This document shows positions 16,242-25,447 of a stretch of 64,000 bases of DNA, piece by piece. Under the pieces are notes generated by a model. The model saw only the letters and a program-made list of their open reading frames with translations, did not search any database and was not told where the DNA came from. Position 1 is the first letter of the stretch. The number at the start of each line of letters is the position of its first letter. Source of the DNA: Streptomyces chattanoogensis (GTDB taxonomy: Bacteria; Actinomycetota; Actinomycetes; Streptomycetales; Streptomycetaceae); NCBI RefSeq assembly GCF_001294335.1, contig NZ_LGKG01000172.1, positions 6,360 to 70,359 on the forward strand. Reading direction: 5' to 3'. Made by a program: the position numbers and the translations under genes.

Positions 16242-19184
16242 GTGCCCGGCATTCATTCAGCGGGGGCTCATGTCGATGAATCCGGCCGCGCGCCTGGCGA
16301 TGTCCGTTCGCGGGAGCCGGGAGTGCTGGAAAATGAGGTTATGCGCGGGTTTGGTTGGCTTTCGGCGCTGGGGCGCCTGCTCTGGCGCGTATGGGGCCGC
16401 CCGTGGGCCGACAGGCGCCGAGGCCATCGGGGAGGTCATGCGGACTCCGGCCAGGGGCGTGAGGCCGGAGAGGGCGGTGCCACGCCGGGGCGCGCCGGCG
16501 GGGGGTCTCGGAAGGCATATCTGACCTCGCGTTTCAGCGTGCGGAGCGTCGCAGTCCAGGCGTTCGTCTGGCAGCTGACGGTCCTCGTCCTGCTCGCGGC
16601 CACGGCGATGGTGGCCCTGGTGCTCAAGACCACGCATGACGCCCAGAACGATGCCCGCCACCGGTCACTCGCTGTCGCACAGGGCTTCGCGCACTCCCCG
16701 GGCGTCGTGCGGGCGCTGCAATCGCCGGATCCCACAGCGGTTCTCCAGCCGCTCGCGGAAGCGGCCCGGAAGGGTTCCGGCGTGGGATTTCTCTCCGTGC
16801 TCAGCAAGAGCGGGATCCGTTACACCGACCCCATGCCGAGTCTGATCGGCCGCCGAGCCCAGGGTGACATCGGCCGGGCCGCAGCCGGCCAGTCCTTCAC
16901 CGAGATCTTCAAGGGCAAGCCGCAGAGCGCGGTCCGGGCGCTCGTACCCGTCACCGACGCGCAGGGCGCGGTGATCGGAATCGTCTCCGCGGGCGTTCAG
17001 ACCGTGGATGTCGGTGCCACGGTGAACCGCCAGCTGCCGGTCCTCTTCGGTGTCGCGGCGGGCTCGCTGGTGCTGGCCGCGGGCGGGGCGGCGCTGGTGA
17101 GCAGGCGGTTGCGACGCCAGACGCACGGCCTGGGACCTGTCGAGATGACCCGGATGTACGAGCACCACGACGCCGTCCTGCACTCGGTCCGTGAAGGGGT
17201 GCTGATCCTTGACGCGGACCGGCGCCTGGTGCTGGCCAACGACGAGGCCCGGCAGCTGCTCGGCATGCGCGCGAGCGCGGAGGGACTGCCTCTGGACACC
17301 TTGGGCCTGGCCCCGGAAATGGCCGCGCTGCTGGGATCCGGGCGCACCGTCACCGACGAGGTGCATCCGTCCGGGAGCCGCCTGCTGGCCGTCAATCTCC
17401 GGCCCACGGACGTCCACGGCGGGGCCGCCGGGTGGGTCGCGACGCTGCGTGACACCACCGAGCTGCGTGCACTGGCCGGCCGGGCCGAGGAGGCCCGGGA
17501 ACGCCTGAAGCTGCTCAACGAGGGCAGCACGCGCATCGGCAGCACCCTCGACCTCGGGCGCACGGCGCAGGAACTGGCCGATGTGGCGGTACCCCGGCTC
17601 GCCGACTTCGTCAGCGTCAACCTGCTCGAGAGCCTGCTGAGCGGAGACGAGCCGCCTCCGGGACCGGTCACCGGCGCCGTGCTGCGCCGGGTGGCGCACC
17701 GGTCCGTACTGGAGGGCACGCCGGAGGCCCTGGTCGCGGTGGGTGAGATCGCCTTCTATCCCGAGAACTCGCCGCAGGCCCGCTGCCTGGCGACCGGGCG
17801 GTCGGAGCTGCACCAGGTGGCGGACCCGGCCATCAGTGCCTGGCTGGCGGAGGACCCCGCGCGTCTCGCCAAGAGCCGCGCACACGGGTTCCACTCGTGG
17901 ATCTCGGTGCCGCTGATCGCGCGGGGCACGACGCTGGGAGTGGTGGACTTCGTCCGGTCCCGGCACCCCGAGGCGTTCGAGACCGACGATCTGGCCCTGG
18001 CCGAGGAGCTGGTCGCCCGGACGGCTGTCTGTCTGGACAACGCCCGGCGCTTCAACCGTGAGCGTACGGCGGCTCTCACCTTGCAGCGCAGCCTGCTGCC
18101 CACGCGGCTGCCTGAACAGTCCGCGGTCGAGGCGGCCTTCCGGTATCTGCCGGCCGATCCGCGGCTGGGAGTGGGCGGCGACTGGTTCGACGTGATTCCG
18201 CTGTCCGGCGCACGGGTGGCACTCGTCGTCGGCGACGTGGTCGGACACGGCATTCACGCCTCCGCGACCATGGGCCGGCTGCGCTCCGCCGTACAGACCC
18301 TCGCCGACGTCGACCTGGCTCCGGACGAGCTGCTCACCCAGCTCGACGACCTCGTCATCCGACTGGCCGCCGAATCCGGGACGGACGCGGAGTCCGCGGC
18401 ATCAGGAGACGTCGGCGCCACCTGTCTGTATGCCGTCTACGACCCGGTGTCGGGCCGTTGCAGCCTCGCCCGTGCCGGACACCCGGCACCGGCCGTCGCC
18501 CGTCCCGACGGCACCGCAACCGTCTTGGAGCTGCCCGCCGGACCCCCACTCGGCCTGGGCGGGCTTCCCTTCGAAGCGGTGGAGACGGAACTGCCCGAGG
18601 GGAGCCTGCTCGCCCTCTACACCGATGGCCTGGTCGAGTCCCGGCAGCGTGGGATGGACACGGGGATCGAGGTACTGCGGCAGGCGCTGACGGTCCCGGG
18701 CCTCGCGCTGGACACACTGTGCGACAAGGTTGTCGGGACCCTGCTTCCCGACCACCCTGCCGATGACGCCGCCCTGCTGCTGGCCCGTGTCCAGCGCCTC
18801 GACGGTGGGCAGGTCGCGACCTGGGACGTGCCCGCCGATCCCGCGGCGGTGGCCGAGGTCCGTACGGACGCCGTCCGCCGGCTCTCTGCCTGGGGCCTGG
18901 AGGAAGCCGCTTTCGTCACCGAACTGGTCGTCAGCGAGCTCGTCACCAACGCCATCCGGTACGGCGCCGCTCCGATCCGGCTGCGGCTGATCCGCGACCG
19001 CACGCTGATCTGCGAGGTGACCGACGGCAGCAACACCGCGCCGCACCTGCGCCGGGCCCGCGTGTTCGACGAGGGCGGACGGGGCCTGCTGCTCGTTGCG
19101 CAGCTCACCCAGCGCTGGGGTGTGCGGCAGACCACGAGCGGCAAGATCATCTGGTGTGAGCAGGCGTTGCCCGCGGGTGTCTGA
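16242..19184 (+). CDS. Sensor-linked PP2C (SpoIIE/RsbU-type) phosphatase with PAS, GAF and ATPase domains
   Basis: 980 residues if the ATG at 16242 is right; the first 90 residues are low complexity and a later start is possible. Order of parts: TM helix about 106-127, an extracellular CitA/DcuS-like sensor region about 130-260 (FAHSPGVVRAL, RYTDPMPSLIGRRAQGDI), TM about 264-288, PAS about 303-400 (HSVREGVLILDADRRLVLAN), GAF about 420-606, SpoIIE-type PP2C about 620-850 (RYLPADPRLGVGGDWFDVIP, LVVGDVVGHG, LYTDGLVESR), and a C-terminal HATPase_c anti-sigma-like domain about 863-970 (ELVTNAIRYG). Such proteins control anti-anti-sigma phosphorylation in actinomycete stress and development. Confidence 0.92.
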   Translation: MPGIHSAGAHVDESGRAPGDVRSREPGVLENEVMRGFGWLSALGRLLWRVWGRPWADRRRGHRGGHADSGQGREAGEGGATPGRAGGGSRKAYLTSRFSVRSVAVQAFVWQLTVLVLLAATAMVALVLKTTHDAQNDARHRSLAVAQGFAHSPGVVRALQSPDPTAVLQPLAEAARKGSGVGFLSVLSKSGIRYTDPMPSLIGRRAQGDIGRAAAGQSFTEIFKGKPQSAVRALVPVTDAQGAVIGIVSAGVQTVDVGATVNRQLPVLFGVAAGSLVLAAGGAALVSRRLRRQTHGLGPVEMTRMYEHHDAVLHSVREGVLILDADRRLVLANDEARQLLGMRASAEGLPLDTLGLAPEMAALLGSGRTVTDEVHPSGSRLLAVNLRPTDVHGGAAGWVATLRDTTELRALAGRAEEARERLKLLNEGSTRIGSTLDLGRTAQELADVAVPRLADFVSVNLLESLLSGDEPPPGPVTGAVLRRVAHRSVLEGTPEALVAVGEIAFYPENSPQARCLATGRSELHQVADPAISAWLAEDPARLAKSRAHGFHSWISVPLIARGTTLGVVDFVRSRHPEAFETDDLALAEELVARTAVCLDNARRFNRERTAALTLQRSLLPTRLPEQSAVEAAFRYLPADPRLGVGGDWFDVIPLSGARVALVVGDVVGHGIHASATMGRLRSAVQTLADVDLAPDELLTQLDDLVIRLAAESGTDAESAASGDVGATCLYAVYDPVSGRCSLARAGHPAPAVARPDGTATVLELPAGPPLGLGGLPFEAVETELPEGSLLALYTDGLVESRQRGMDTGIEVLRQALTVPGLALDTLCDKVVGTLLPDHPADDAALLLARVQRLDGGQVATWDVPADPAAVAEVRTDAVRRLSAWGLEEAAFVTELVVSELVTNAIRYGAAPIRLRLIRDRTLICEVTDGSNTAPHLRRARVFDEGGRGLLLVAQLTQRWGVRQTTSGKIIWCEQALPAGV

Positions 19185-19238
19185 GGAGGACTCGTCGTCA
19201 AGGGTGCCAAGGGCGCGGCAGGCGGGAATCGCCCTCCT

Positions 19239-19859
19239 TCAGGTGGGTGGGGAGGCCCGCGCCGACGGGGAAGCGGCGCGAGCCACGTCGTCCAGATCGC
19301 GTATCTGGCGGCGTACTTCTTCCCGCAGGGACGCGTGCCGCCGACACACCCCGGGGGAACCGGCTGCGGCCCGCCCGGACGCGGCCGGAGCGGCCAGAGA
19401 GGCCTCGCGCCCGTATCGCAGGCAGTGCAGGGTCTCCCGGACCTCGCCGTGCACGGCGACATGGCACGCGTTCGTCACCGCGGCGGCGGAGTACCAGGCG
19501 AGACCGGCAAGGGGGCCGGGGCTGTCGGCGGCGACCTGGATCTGGTCGAAGGCGGCCAGCATGGTCGGGAGCGTGACAGGCGTTCCGTCCTCCAGCTTCC
19601 GCCAGACATCGTCCAGCGCCCGGCCGAGCACATGCGGATCGCCCTTGCCGGTCTCCGCGTGGAACCGGAGGAAATACGGCAGCAGACGAACGGCGGTCAG
19701 CGCGGCCAGGGTCGTGCGGGCGTGGACGGGCAACTCGGTGAGACGGGCCGTCAGGTGGCGTTCTTCGTCGCGGTACCGGTGGAGTGGGGCGTGGGGACTG
19801 TGGTCTTCGGCGCAGTCACCGCAAGAGAGCTGTTGAGGTCGAGCTGCCACGTCAGCCAT
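19239..19859 (-). CDS. DUF416 family protein
   Basis: 206 residues. LTELPVHARTTLAALTAVRL followed by LPYFLRFHAETGKGD and ALDDVWRKLEDG correspond to the conserved core of DUF416 (E. coli YjaG type), and GLAWYSAAAVTNACHVAVHG to the central helix pair. Function of the family is unknown. The C-terminal 50 residues are Ala/Arg-rich. It ends 54 bases beyond the convergent phosphatase stop and starts 20 bases from the P450 stop, so it may be read from the P450 promoter. Confidence 0.7.
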   Translation of the reverse strand: MADVAARPQQLSCGDCAEDHSPHAPLHRYRDEERHLTARLTELPVHARTTLAALTAVRLLPYFLRFHAETGKGDPHVLGRALDDVWRKLEDGTPVTLPTMLAAFDQIQVAADSPGPLAGLAWYSAAAVTNACHVAVHGEVRETLHCLRYGREASLAAPAASGRAAAGSPGVCRRHASLREEVRRQIRDLDDVARAASPSARASPPT

Positions 19860-19879
19860 GCCTGCAGGTTGGGCCGGGC

Positions 19880-21319
19880 CTACTGCCGCGGTCCGGCGTG
19901 CTGCGCGGTGTCTGTGTGCTGCGTCGTGTCACCGTGCGTCGTGTCTGCGTGCTGCCCAGCTTCGGGTGTCCAGCGGACCGGCAGCTGTTCCGTACCACGG
20001 ATGAGCATCCCGGAGCGCCAGGTGAAGGCGTCGGTGGCGCAGTCCAGTGCGAGGTGGGGACAGCGTTCCAAGAGGGTGCCGATGGCGATACGGGCCTCCA
20101 GGCGGGCCAGCGGGGCGCCGAGGCAGAAGTGGATACCGTGGCCGAAGGCCATGTGGCCGCGTGGCTCGCGGGTGATGTCGAAGTCGTCCGCCGCGGCGAA
20201 GCGTTCGGGGTCGCGGGAGGCGGAGGCCAGGACGACCCACACGGGCTCCTTGGCAGGGATGACCGTGCCGCCGATCTCGACCGGCTCGGAGGTGAAACGC
20301 CAGGTGGCCGTCTCCACGGGGCCGTCGAAGCGCAGCATCTCCTCCACGGCGTTGTCCAGGAGGGAGCGGTCGGCCCGCAGAGCGGCCAGCTGGTCGGGGT
20401 GCTGGAGCAGGGCGCGTACCCCGTTGGAGATGAGGCTGACGGTGGTCTCGTGGCCGGCCACCAGCAACAGGAAGGCCATGCCGACCAGTTCATCGCGGGA
20501 GAGCCGGTCGCCGTCCTCGTCGCTCGTCCGTATCAGGGCGCTGAGCAGGTCCTCGCCAGGTGCGCTGCGCTTCTCCTCGATGAGGCCGACGAGGTATGCG
20601 GCCATCTCCGTGGTGGCCTTCTGCGAGGGCTCCGGGCCGGTCGGCGCGACGATCTCGTTCGACCAGGCGCGGAAGGCCTCTCGGTCCATGGAGGGGACGC
20701 CGATCAGTTCGCAGATGACGGTCATGGGCAAGGGGAAGGCCAGCGCGTCCACGAGGTCGGCACGACCCGCCGGTGTGGCCAGCATCGCGTCGAGCAGCTC
20801 GTCGGTGATCTGCTGCACGCGCGGCCGCAGCGCTTCGACGCGGCGCGAGGTGAACTCCCGGGCCACCAGCTTCCGCAGCCGGGTGTGATGGGGCGGATCG
20901 GCATCCAGCATGTTGGTGAACAGCGGCGAATCGTTGATGTCCGCGCTCGCCATCGCGGTGCGCCAGTCCTTGGTGAGCCGGGGGTCGGCGAGCGCCGCCC
21001 GGACCGCCTGGTGGCCGACCACCAGCCAGGCGTCCTGGCCCTCGGGCACTCGCACACGGTGTACAGGCCCCTGGGCGCGCAGCTTGGCGTAGTAGGGGTA
21101 GGGGTCCGCGGTGAAGTCCGGTCCGTAGGCAGCCAGGTCGACGATCCCCGAAATCCTCGGAGCCCCGGAGACCTGTGAACTCTGTGAACCCCCCTGTGGG
21201 TTCCTCGGGCTGCTCTGCCCCTGGATCCCTTGGCTTCCCTGGCTCCCCTGACTCGTTTGAGTCCCCTCCACGGCGTTCCCCAAGCTCTTCTCGGCTACTG
21301 GTGGTCTTTTGACGTTCAC
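19880..21319 (-). CDS. Cytochrome P450
   Basis: 479 residues. I-helix LLLVAGHETTVSLISNG, ExxR helix VEEMLRFDG followed by the ETATWR segment, and the heme-binding loop MAFGHGIHFCLGAPLARLEA with the axial Cys. The best family resemblance is to Streptomyces CYP107-like class I enzymes, which need ferredoxin and reductase; neither is nearby. Two oddities: an N-terminal 50-residue extension with SQGSQGSQGIQG-type repeats, and a C-terminal His/Thr/Asp-rich tail (HADTTHGDTTQHTDTAQHAG), neither part of the P450 fold. Confidence 0.95.
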   Translation of the reverse strand: MNVKRPPVAEKSLGNAVEGTQTSQGSQGSQGIQGQSSPRNPQGGSQSSQVSGAPRISGIVDLAAYGPDFTADPYPYYAKLRAQGPVHRVRVPEGQDAWLVVGHQAVRAALADPRLTKDWRTAMASADINDSPLFTNMLDADPPHHTRLRKLVAREFTSRRVEALRPRVQQITDELLDAMLATPAGRADLVDALAFPLPMTVICELIGVPSMDREAFRAWSNEIVAPTGPEPSQKATTEMAAYLVGLIEEKRSAPGEDLLSALIRTSDEDGDRLSRDELVGMAFLLLVAGHETTVSLISNGVRALLQHPDQLAALRADRSLLDNAVEEMLRFDGPVETATWRFTSEPVEIGGTVIPAKEPVWVVLASASRDPERFAAADDFDITREPRGHMAFGHGIHFCLGAPLARLEARIAIGTLLERCPHLALDCATDAFTWRSGMLIRGTEQLPVRWTPEAGQHADTTHGDTTQHTDTAQHAGPRQ

Positions 21320-21509
21320 AGGCGCGGCTGCGTCCGCTCATGTCAACGTCAATGCCACCGTATGCGTGCGCCGCGCATCAGGCATCGGCCGATCGGAGGA
21401 GCCGGGACCGGCCCCGTACTCCTCTCGTAGTGCGTGGGTGTGGGGGGCGGTGCATCGGGCGTGGGGCTGCGGGTTCGGGCCGCGGCCCCACGCCCGAGGC
21501 CGGGTCGGC

Positions 21510-22118
21510 CTATCCGACGCGCTCGATGCGGGCGTGGCGAATGAGGAACTTTCCTTGCTCACGTACCTGCTCGAAGGCCGCGTTGTTGAGCAGTACGCAG
21601 CTGCCCGACGTCGAAGTGACGGACACCGTGGTCGACTTGTTGTTGTCCAGATTGGTCACCTTCAGCTTCGTGCCGCTGGGGAACTGGCTGCTCGACGCCG
21701 CCGGTGCGCCGCCTTCGCCGGAGAGGGTGACCGTCGAGCCGGGGCAGACGACATCGGAGCCGGCCGGCTGTGCGGGGTCCTGGCTTTGACTGTCCGAACC
21801 GGTGGGCGGGGCCTGCGGGGACGCCGGCGCGGCATTGCTGTCTTCGGTGCTGCCGCATCCGGACGCCTTCTGCTGGACCTTGATCTGCGCTATCACGGCC
21901 TTACGGTTGGCGATCCGGGCGGCGGACTGGGCATCCGGATGGGCTTCCTGGTCGGTGATGAACTTCTGGTTGTTGCTCAGCGCGGTGGCCAGTCCGTCGC
22001 AAGCCACCGATGCCTGGCTGGTGCCCGTCATGGCGACGGCGATGCCGCCGACCATCGCCGCGGCGCTGACGAAAATGGCGATCTTCTTACCCCGGCCGAT
22101 TCTCCTCTTTCGGGTCAA
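21510..22118 (-). CDS. Secreted protein with possible double-psi beta-barrel C-terminus
   Basis: 202 residues from a TTG start at 22118, chosen for the AGGAG eight bases upstream. A basic N-terminus and hydrophobic stretch (KKIAIFVSAAAMVGGIAVAM) form a signal peptide; SVACDGLATALSNNQKFITD is a helical region; a Pro/Ser/Gln linker follows; and the C-terminal 85 residues (VVCPGSTVTLSGEGG, FPSGTKLKVTNLDNNKSTTV, CVLLNNAAFEQV) look like an RlpA/expansin-like beta-barrel. The two C-terminal-domain Cys may form a disulfide. Function unknown. Confidence 0.75.
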   Translation of the reverse strand: MTRKRRIGRGKKIAIFVSAAAMVGGIAVAMTGTSQASVACDGLATALSNNQKFITDQEAHPDAQSAARIANRKAVIAQIKVQQKASGCGSTEDSNAAPASPQAPPTGSDSQSQDPAQPAGSDVVCPGSTVTLSGEGGAPAASSSQFPSGTKLKVTNLDNNKSTTVSVTSTSGSCVLLNNAAFEQVREQGKFLIRHARIERVG

Positions 22119-22406
22119 GGCAACGACTCCTGTTCTTGATGTTCTTCCCTACTCGATGCCGCCCCGTACGGAGGAGAGTGGCGGCCCGTTTCAACGCCGG
22201 ATCAAAATTGTCCGAGGATGCCAAGTCCCTTCCCAGGGCGGTCCGTAGACGGTCGCCGTCGAGCACGATGCCGACATCACGTACGCGGGGCGCTTACGGG
22301 GAGCCGGCGGCGCCGCTCCGGGTGACCACCGCGGGAAAGTATCAACCGGCCCGGGGGACCGCGGAATTCGATTGCCCCGGCCTGTGCGCGGGATCACTAT
22401 GGACGG

Positions 22407-23282
22407 ATGCGCTTTTCCCTCAACATTCCGAACTTCGGGGACTTCGCCGATCCCAGGACGGTCGCGACGGTGGCTGTGGCGGCGGAAGAAGCAGGTTGGG
22501 ACGGGCTCTTCGTCTGGGACCACGTGGTGCACGACAAGCGTCTTCGCCGGACTTTCGGCGACCCCTGGATGCTGCTGACCGCTGCGGCGCTGGCGACTTC
22601 AAGGATCAAGCTGGGGACGCTGGTCACCCCGGTCGCTCGGCGACGCCCGCAGCAGCTTGCCCGTCAGGTGGCCACGCTGGACGTGCTCAGCGGCGGCAGG
22701 GTGATCTTCGGGGCGGGCCTGGGCGGGCCGATCGAGGACGAGTACGGCAGCTTCGGCGAGACGACCGACCCGGTGGTGCTCGCGGAACGCCTGGACGAAG
22801 GTCTGGGACTCCTGCAGCGCTACTGGTCCGGTGAGCCGGTGACCCATCATGGGCGGCACTTCACGGTGGAGGAGGTGACCCTCTTGCCGGCGACGGTGCA
22901 GCGCCCGCGCCCGCCGGTCTGGGTGGCCGGCTTCTGGCCGCACCGGCGCCCCATGCGCCGGGCAGCCCAATGGGACGGCGCGGTTCCCCTGTTCGCCGAC
23001 TCCAGACACGGCCACCTCCCCGCTGTCGATCAGGTCCGAGATCTCGTCACCTACGTCCACCGGCACCGCGACCGCGACCGCGAACAGGACAGCCACAACC
23101 CGTTCGAGATCGTGATCGGCGGCGCGACTCCCGGGGATCCCACCAAGGCCCGCGATCTGATCGGTCCTCTGGCCGATGCGGGTGCCACCTGGTGGGACGA
23201 ACGGCAGCTCATGGACAGCGATCAACTCGACCAGCTCGCACCGGTGTTGCGTCGCATCCGACAGGGACCACCCGCCCTCTGA
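22407..23282 (+). CDS. LLM class flavin-dependent oxidoreductase
   Basis: 291 residues, bacterial luciferase-like TIM-barrel monooxygenase/reductase. N-terminal FSLNIPNFGDFADP, VAAEEAGWDGLFVWDHVV, the strand IKLGTLVTPVARRRPQQLAR, and TLDVLSGGRVIFGAGLGGP are standard. These enzymes use FMNH2 or F420. The ATG at 22407 begins at the conserved strand, with GATCACTATGG upstream. Convergent with the GNAT-AAA+ gene; no partner suggests a substrate. Confidence 0.9.
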   Translation: MRFSLNIPNFGDFADPRTVATVAVAAEEAGWDGLFVWDHVVHDKRLRRTFGDPWMLLTAAALATSRIKLGTLVTPVARRRPQQLARQVATLDVLSGGRVIFGAGLGGPIEDEYGSFGETTDPVVLAERLDEGLGLLQRYWSGEPVTHHGRHFTVEEVTLLPATVQRPRPPVWVAGFWPHRRPMRRAAQWDGAVPLFADSRHGHLPAVDQVRDLVTYVHRHRDRDREQDSHNPFEIVIGGATPGDPTKARDLIGPLADAGATWWDERQLMDSDQLDQLAPVLRRIRQGPPAL

Positions 23283-23405
23283 AGCGCACCGACGGGGTGC
23301 CTGCCGCCGACGCAGACTCGGGCATCCGCCGTCGGCCCCGGACGGGCAACGCGCCGGGCCCGGACGAGGCACGGTTCTCACCCGGCCGTCCCGCCCCGGC
23401 CGCGC

Positions 23406-24695
23406 TCAACAACGGGCATGAGCAGTGATATCCGCCTCGAATTCCTCGACCATCGCCGGAGTGACCGTCGGCCGGCACTGGGCGATGGCGGCCAGGTAGT
23501 CCTCGGTGCTCGCGCCCAGCCGCCCCTGAGCTCCCGTGCCGAGGCCGATCGACTCCAGGTCCCGCTCGAACGACGCCTGGGCCGCGACCCGGGCCGCGTG
23601 CTCGATATCGGCCGGGGTGAACAGCTCGCTGGCCGCAACCAGCGCCGTCACATCGACATCGGCCCGGCCGTCCGTGTAGCGCGACCAGATCGCCGCGCGG
23701 GCGGCCTTGTCCGGCGTACCGATCGGGATCAGGTAGTCGAAGCGGCCGGGGCGCAGGAAGGCCGGGTCGAGCGAGCGGATGGAATTGGTGGCGCACACCA
23801 GCAGGCGCTCGTCCCGCTCCCGGAACCCCGGTATGAGCTTGAGCAGTTCATTGGTCACCCCGTGCAGCCCGCCGGGCTGTGCCGGCTCGGCCCGCACGGG
23901 AGCGATCTCCTCGACCTCGTCGATGAAGACGAGCACCCGCTCCAGCTCCGCGATACGGGCGAACGCGCTGCGCAGGGCCGCCGCGAGGTTGCCCTCGTCG
24001 GCGAGCCGGGACGGCAGCAGCTCGACGAACGGCCAGCCCAGCTTGGCCGCAATGCCGCGTGCGAAGGTGGTCTTTCCGGTGCCCGGCGGACCGAACAGGG
24101 CGATCGCCCGCGGCGGACGGACGCCGTGCCGCGCGGCCCGCTCCGGCTCCGCCAGCGGCAGCACCACACGTCGTTCGATCAGGTCCTTCTCCGCCTCCAT
24201 GCCGGCCACCTTGGCCCACAGATCGGCCGGCAGGAACCGTCCGCCGAGGTCGTCCAGGAGACTGGCCGCGGGACCGTGGTGCGGCTCGACCTTCTCGAAG
24301 TAGGCCACGGCGGGCTGCCGCGTGTACCCCGCGTTGAGCAGCCCCTCACCCAGCAGGTCCTCCTCGGGCAGTACGTAGGCGATACGGCTCACCCGCGCGG
24401 CAACCAGCCGCCGCTCCAGCTCCACCAGCAGCGCACTCGCCAGTCCCCGCCCACGCCAGGCCGACGAGATGGCGATCCGCATCACCCAGCCCCGCTCACC
24501 GGCCACACAGGCGAGCGCCGTCCCGATGGGTACGCCCTGGTGGACGGCCACCACAGCAGGCTGCCGGGAGCTGAGCGCGCTGATGCACTCGGCGAGCGAG
24601 AACACCGACTCCTGTCCGAGCTCGGCGGTGGAGTCGATCAGGTGGACCACGGCAGCGAGATCCTTCTCGCGGTAGTCATGGATGAGCCAGTTCAC
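23406..24695 (-). CDS. GNAT acetyltransferase fused to an AAA+ ATPase
   Basis: 429 residues from GTG 24695, which follows GAGGGGCGG; the longer frame to 24770 is unlikely. Residues about 1-145 are a GNAT-like domain (VMRIAISSAWRGRGLASALL is the acetyl-CoA loop, then VLPEEDLLGEGLLNAGYTR). Residues about 175-429 are an AAA+ module: Walker A LFGPPGTGKTTFARG, Walker B VLVFIDEVEEIAP, sensor 1 LLVCATNSI, arginine-finger region DPAFLRPGRFDYLIPI. The ATPase part is FtsH/Cdc48-like in style. The fusion suggests ATP-dependent remodelling coupled to recognition or acetylation of a partner; this is inference. Confidence 0.9.
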   Translation of the reverse strand: MNWLIHDYREKDLAAVVHLIDSTAELGQESVFSLAECISALSSRQPAVVAVHQGVPIGTALACVAGERGWVMRIAISSAWRGRGLASALLVELERRLVAARVSRIAYVLPEEDLLGEGLLNAGYTRQPAVAYFEKVEPHHGPAASLLDDLGGRFLPADLWAKVAGMEAEKDLIERRVVLPLAEPERAARHGVRPPRAIALFGPPGTGKTTFARGIAAKLGWPFVELLPSRLADEGNLAAALRSAFARIAELERVLVFIDEVEEIAPVRAEPAQPGGLHGVTNELLKLIPGFRERDERLLVCATNSIRSLDPAFLRPGRFDYLIPIGTPDKAARAAIWSRYTDGRADVDVTALVAASELFTPADIEHAARVAAQASFERDLESIGLGTGAQGRLGASTEDYLAAIAQCRPTVTPAMVEEFEADITAHARC

Positions 24696-25447
24696 CGGTA
24701 CCGCCCCTCGTTGGTGATGTTGCAGCGAGGCTAGGGGCGGTGGGGGAGCGGGTCCTGCTCCACCTTGCACAATCCGGATCGGCGATCGCTACGTTCCGTA
24801 TGTAGCCAGGTCTCGGCCGTGGCGGACGGTCCGCTTCATCCATGAGGGGGCGTCTATTCGGTATGGGGCATGGAATGCCTTTTGCTCTCTTGTGAGGTGT
24901 TTGCGCCAATGGGGGCGGGGTGAGATGGGTGCCTGGCATGGGGAGGGCAGCCAAGGCCAACGTGCTTGCGAGGCAGACTGGTTGACGTTGTCGGGCGCGC
25001 CATTTGTGCTCCAACACGGCGTAAGCAGAGGGTGGTTGGGAATTGTTTGCGGCCGCCGATGCCTCGCGACCCGGCTCCCGTATCCGCAGTCCCCTCCCAT
25101 GCCCCGCCCGCTCCCATCGGGCCCCGTCGGCCAACGCCGCACATCCCCCCGCCACCCTCTCCGCGCCCCCCCATTCGCTCACTCCCCGTCACGGCGTGGC
25201 GTGCGCGCCGCCCCCTGTACGCCATCTGGGAAGCCCGCTACACCGTCGAAGTCGCGACACGCCGGAGGGGCGCGCCATCGAACGGGTGACAATTCGGGCT
25301 TCGGCCACCCGAAGAGCGGACGAGGTACCCCGAATGCGGCGTTCTCCGGTGGTGCCGAGCCGTCATCTGACTGACGTTGAATGCGTCGCGATTGCGGTCC
25401 GATGAGCCGATGACGTGTCGGCCTTCGCAGTAGCGATGTGAAAGGAC
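24696..25447. other. Long intergenic region
   Basis: About 750 bases. Promoter-like TTGACG occurs at about 24982, and the left part is less GC-rich than the surroundings. Several open frames cross it on both strands, but none has protein-like composition or a ribosome site. GAAAGGAC just before 25448 is the likely ribosome site of the next gene. Confidence 0.4.

Noticed and set aside
24676..25405. Several open frames in the 24.7-25.4 kb gap
   Set aside because: No ribosome sites, no domains, and Pro/Arg/His-rich composition; considered non-coding.
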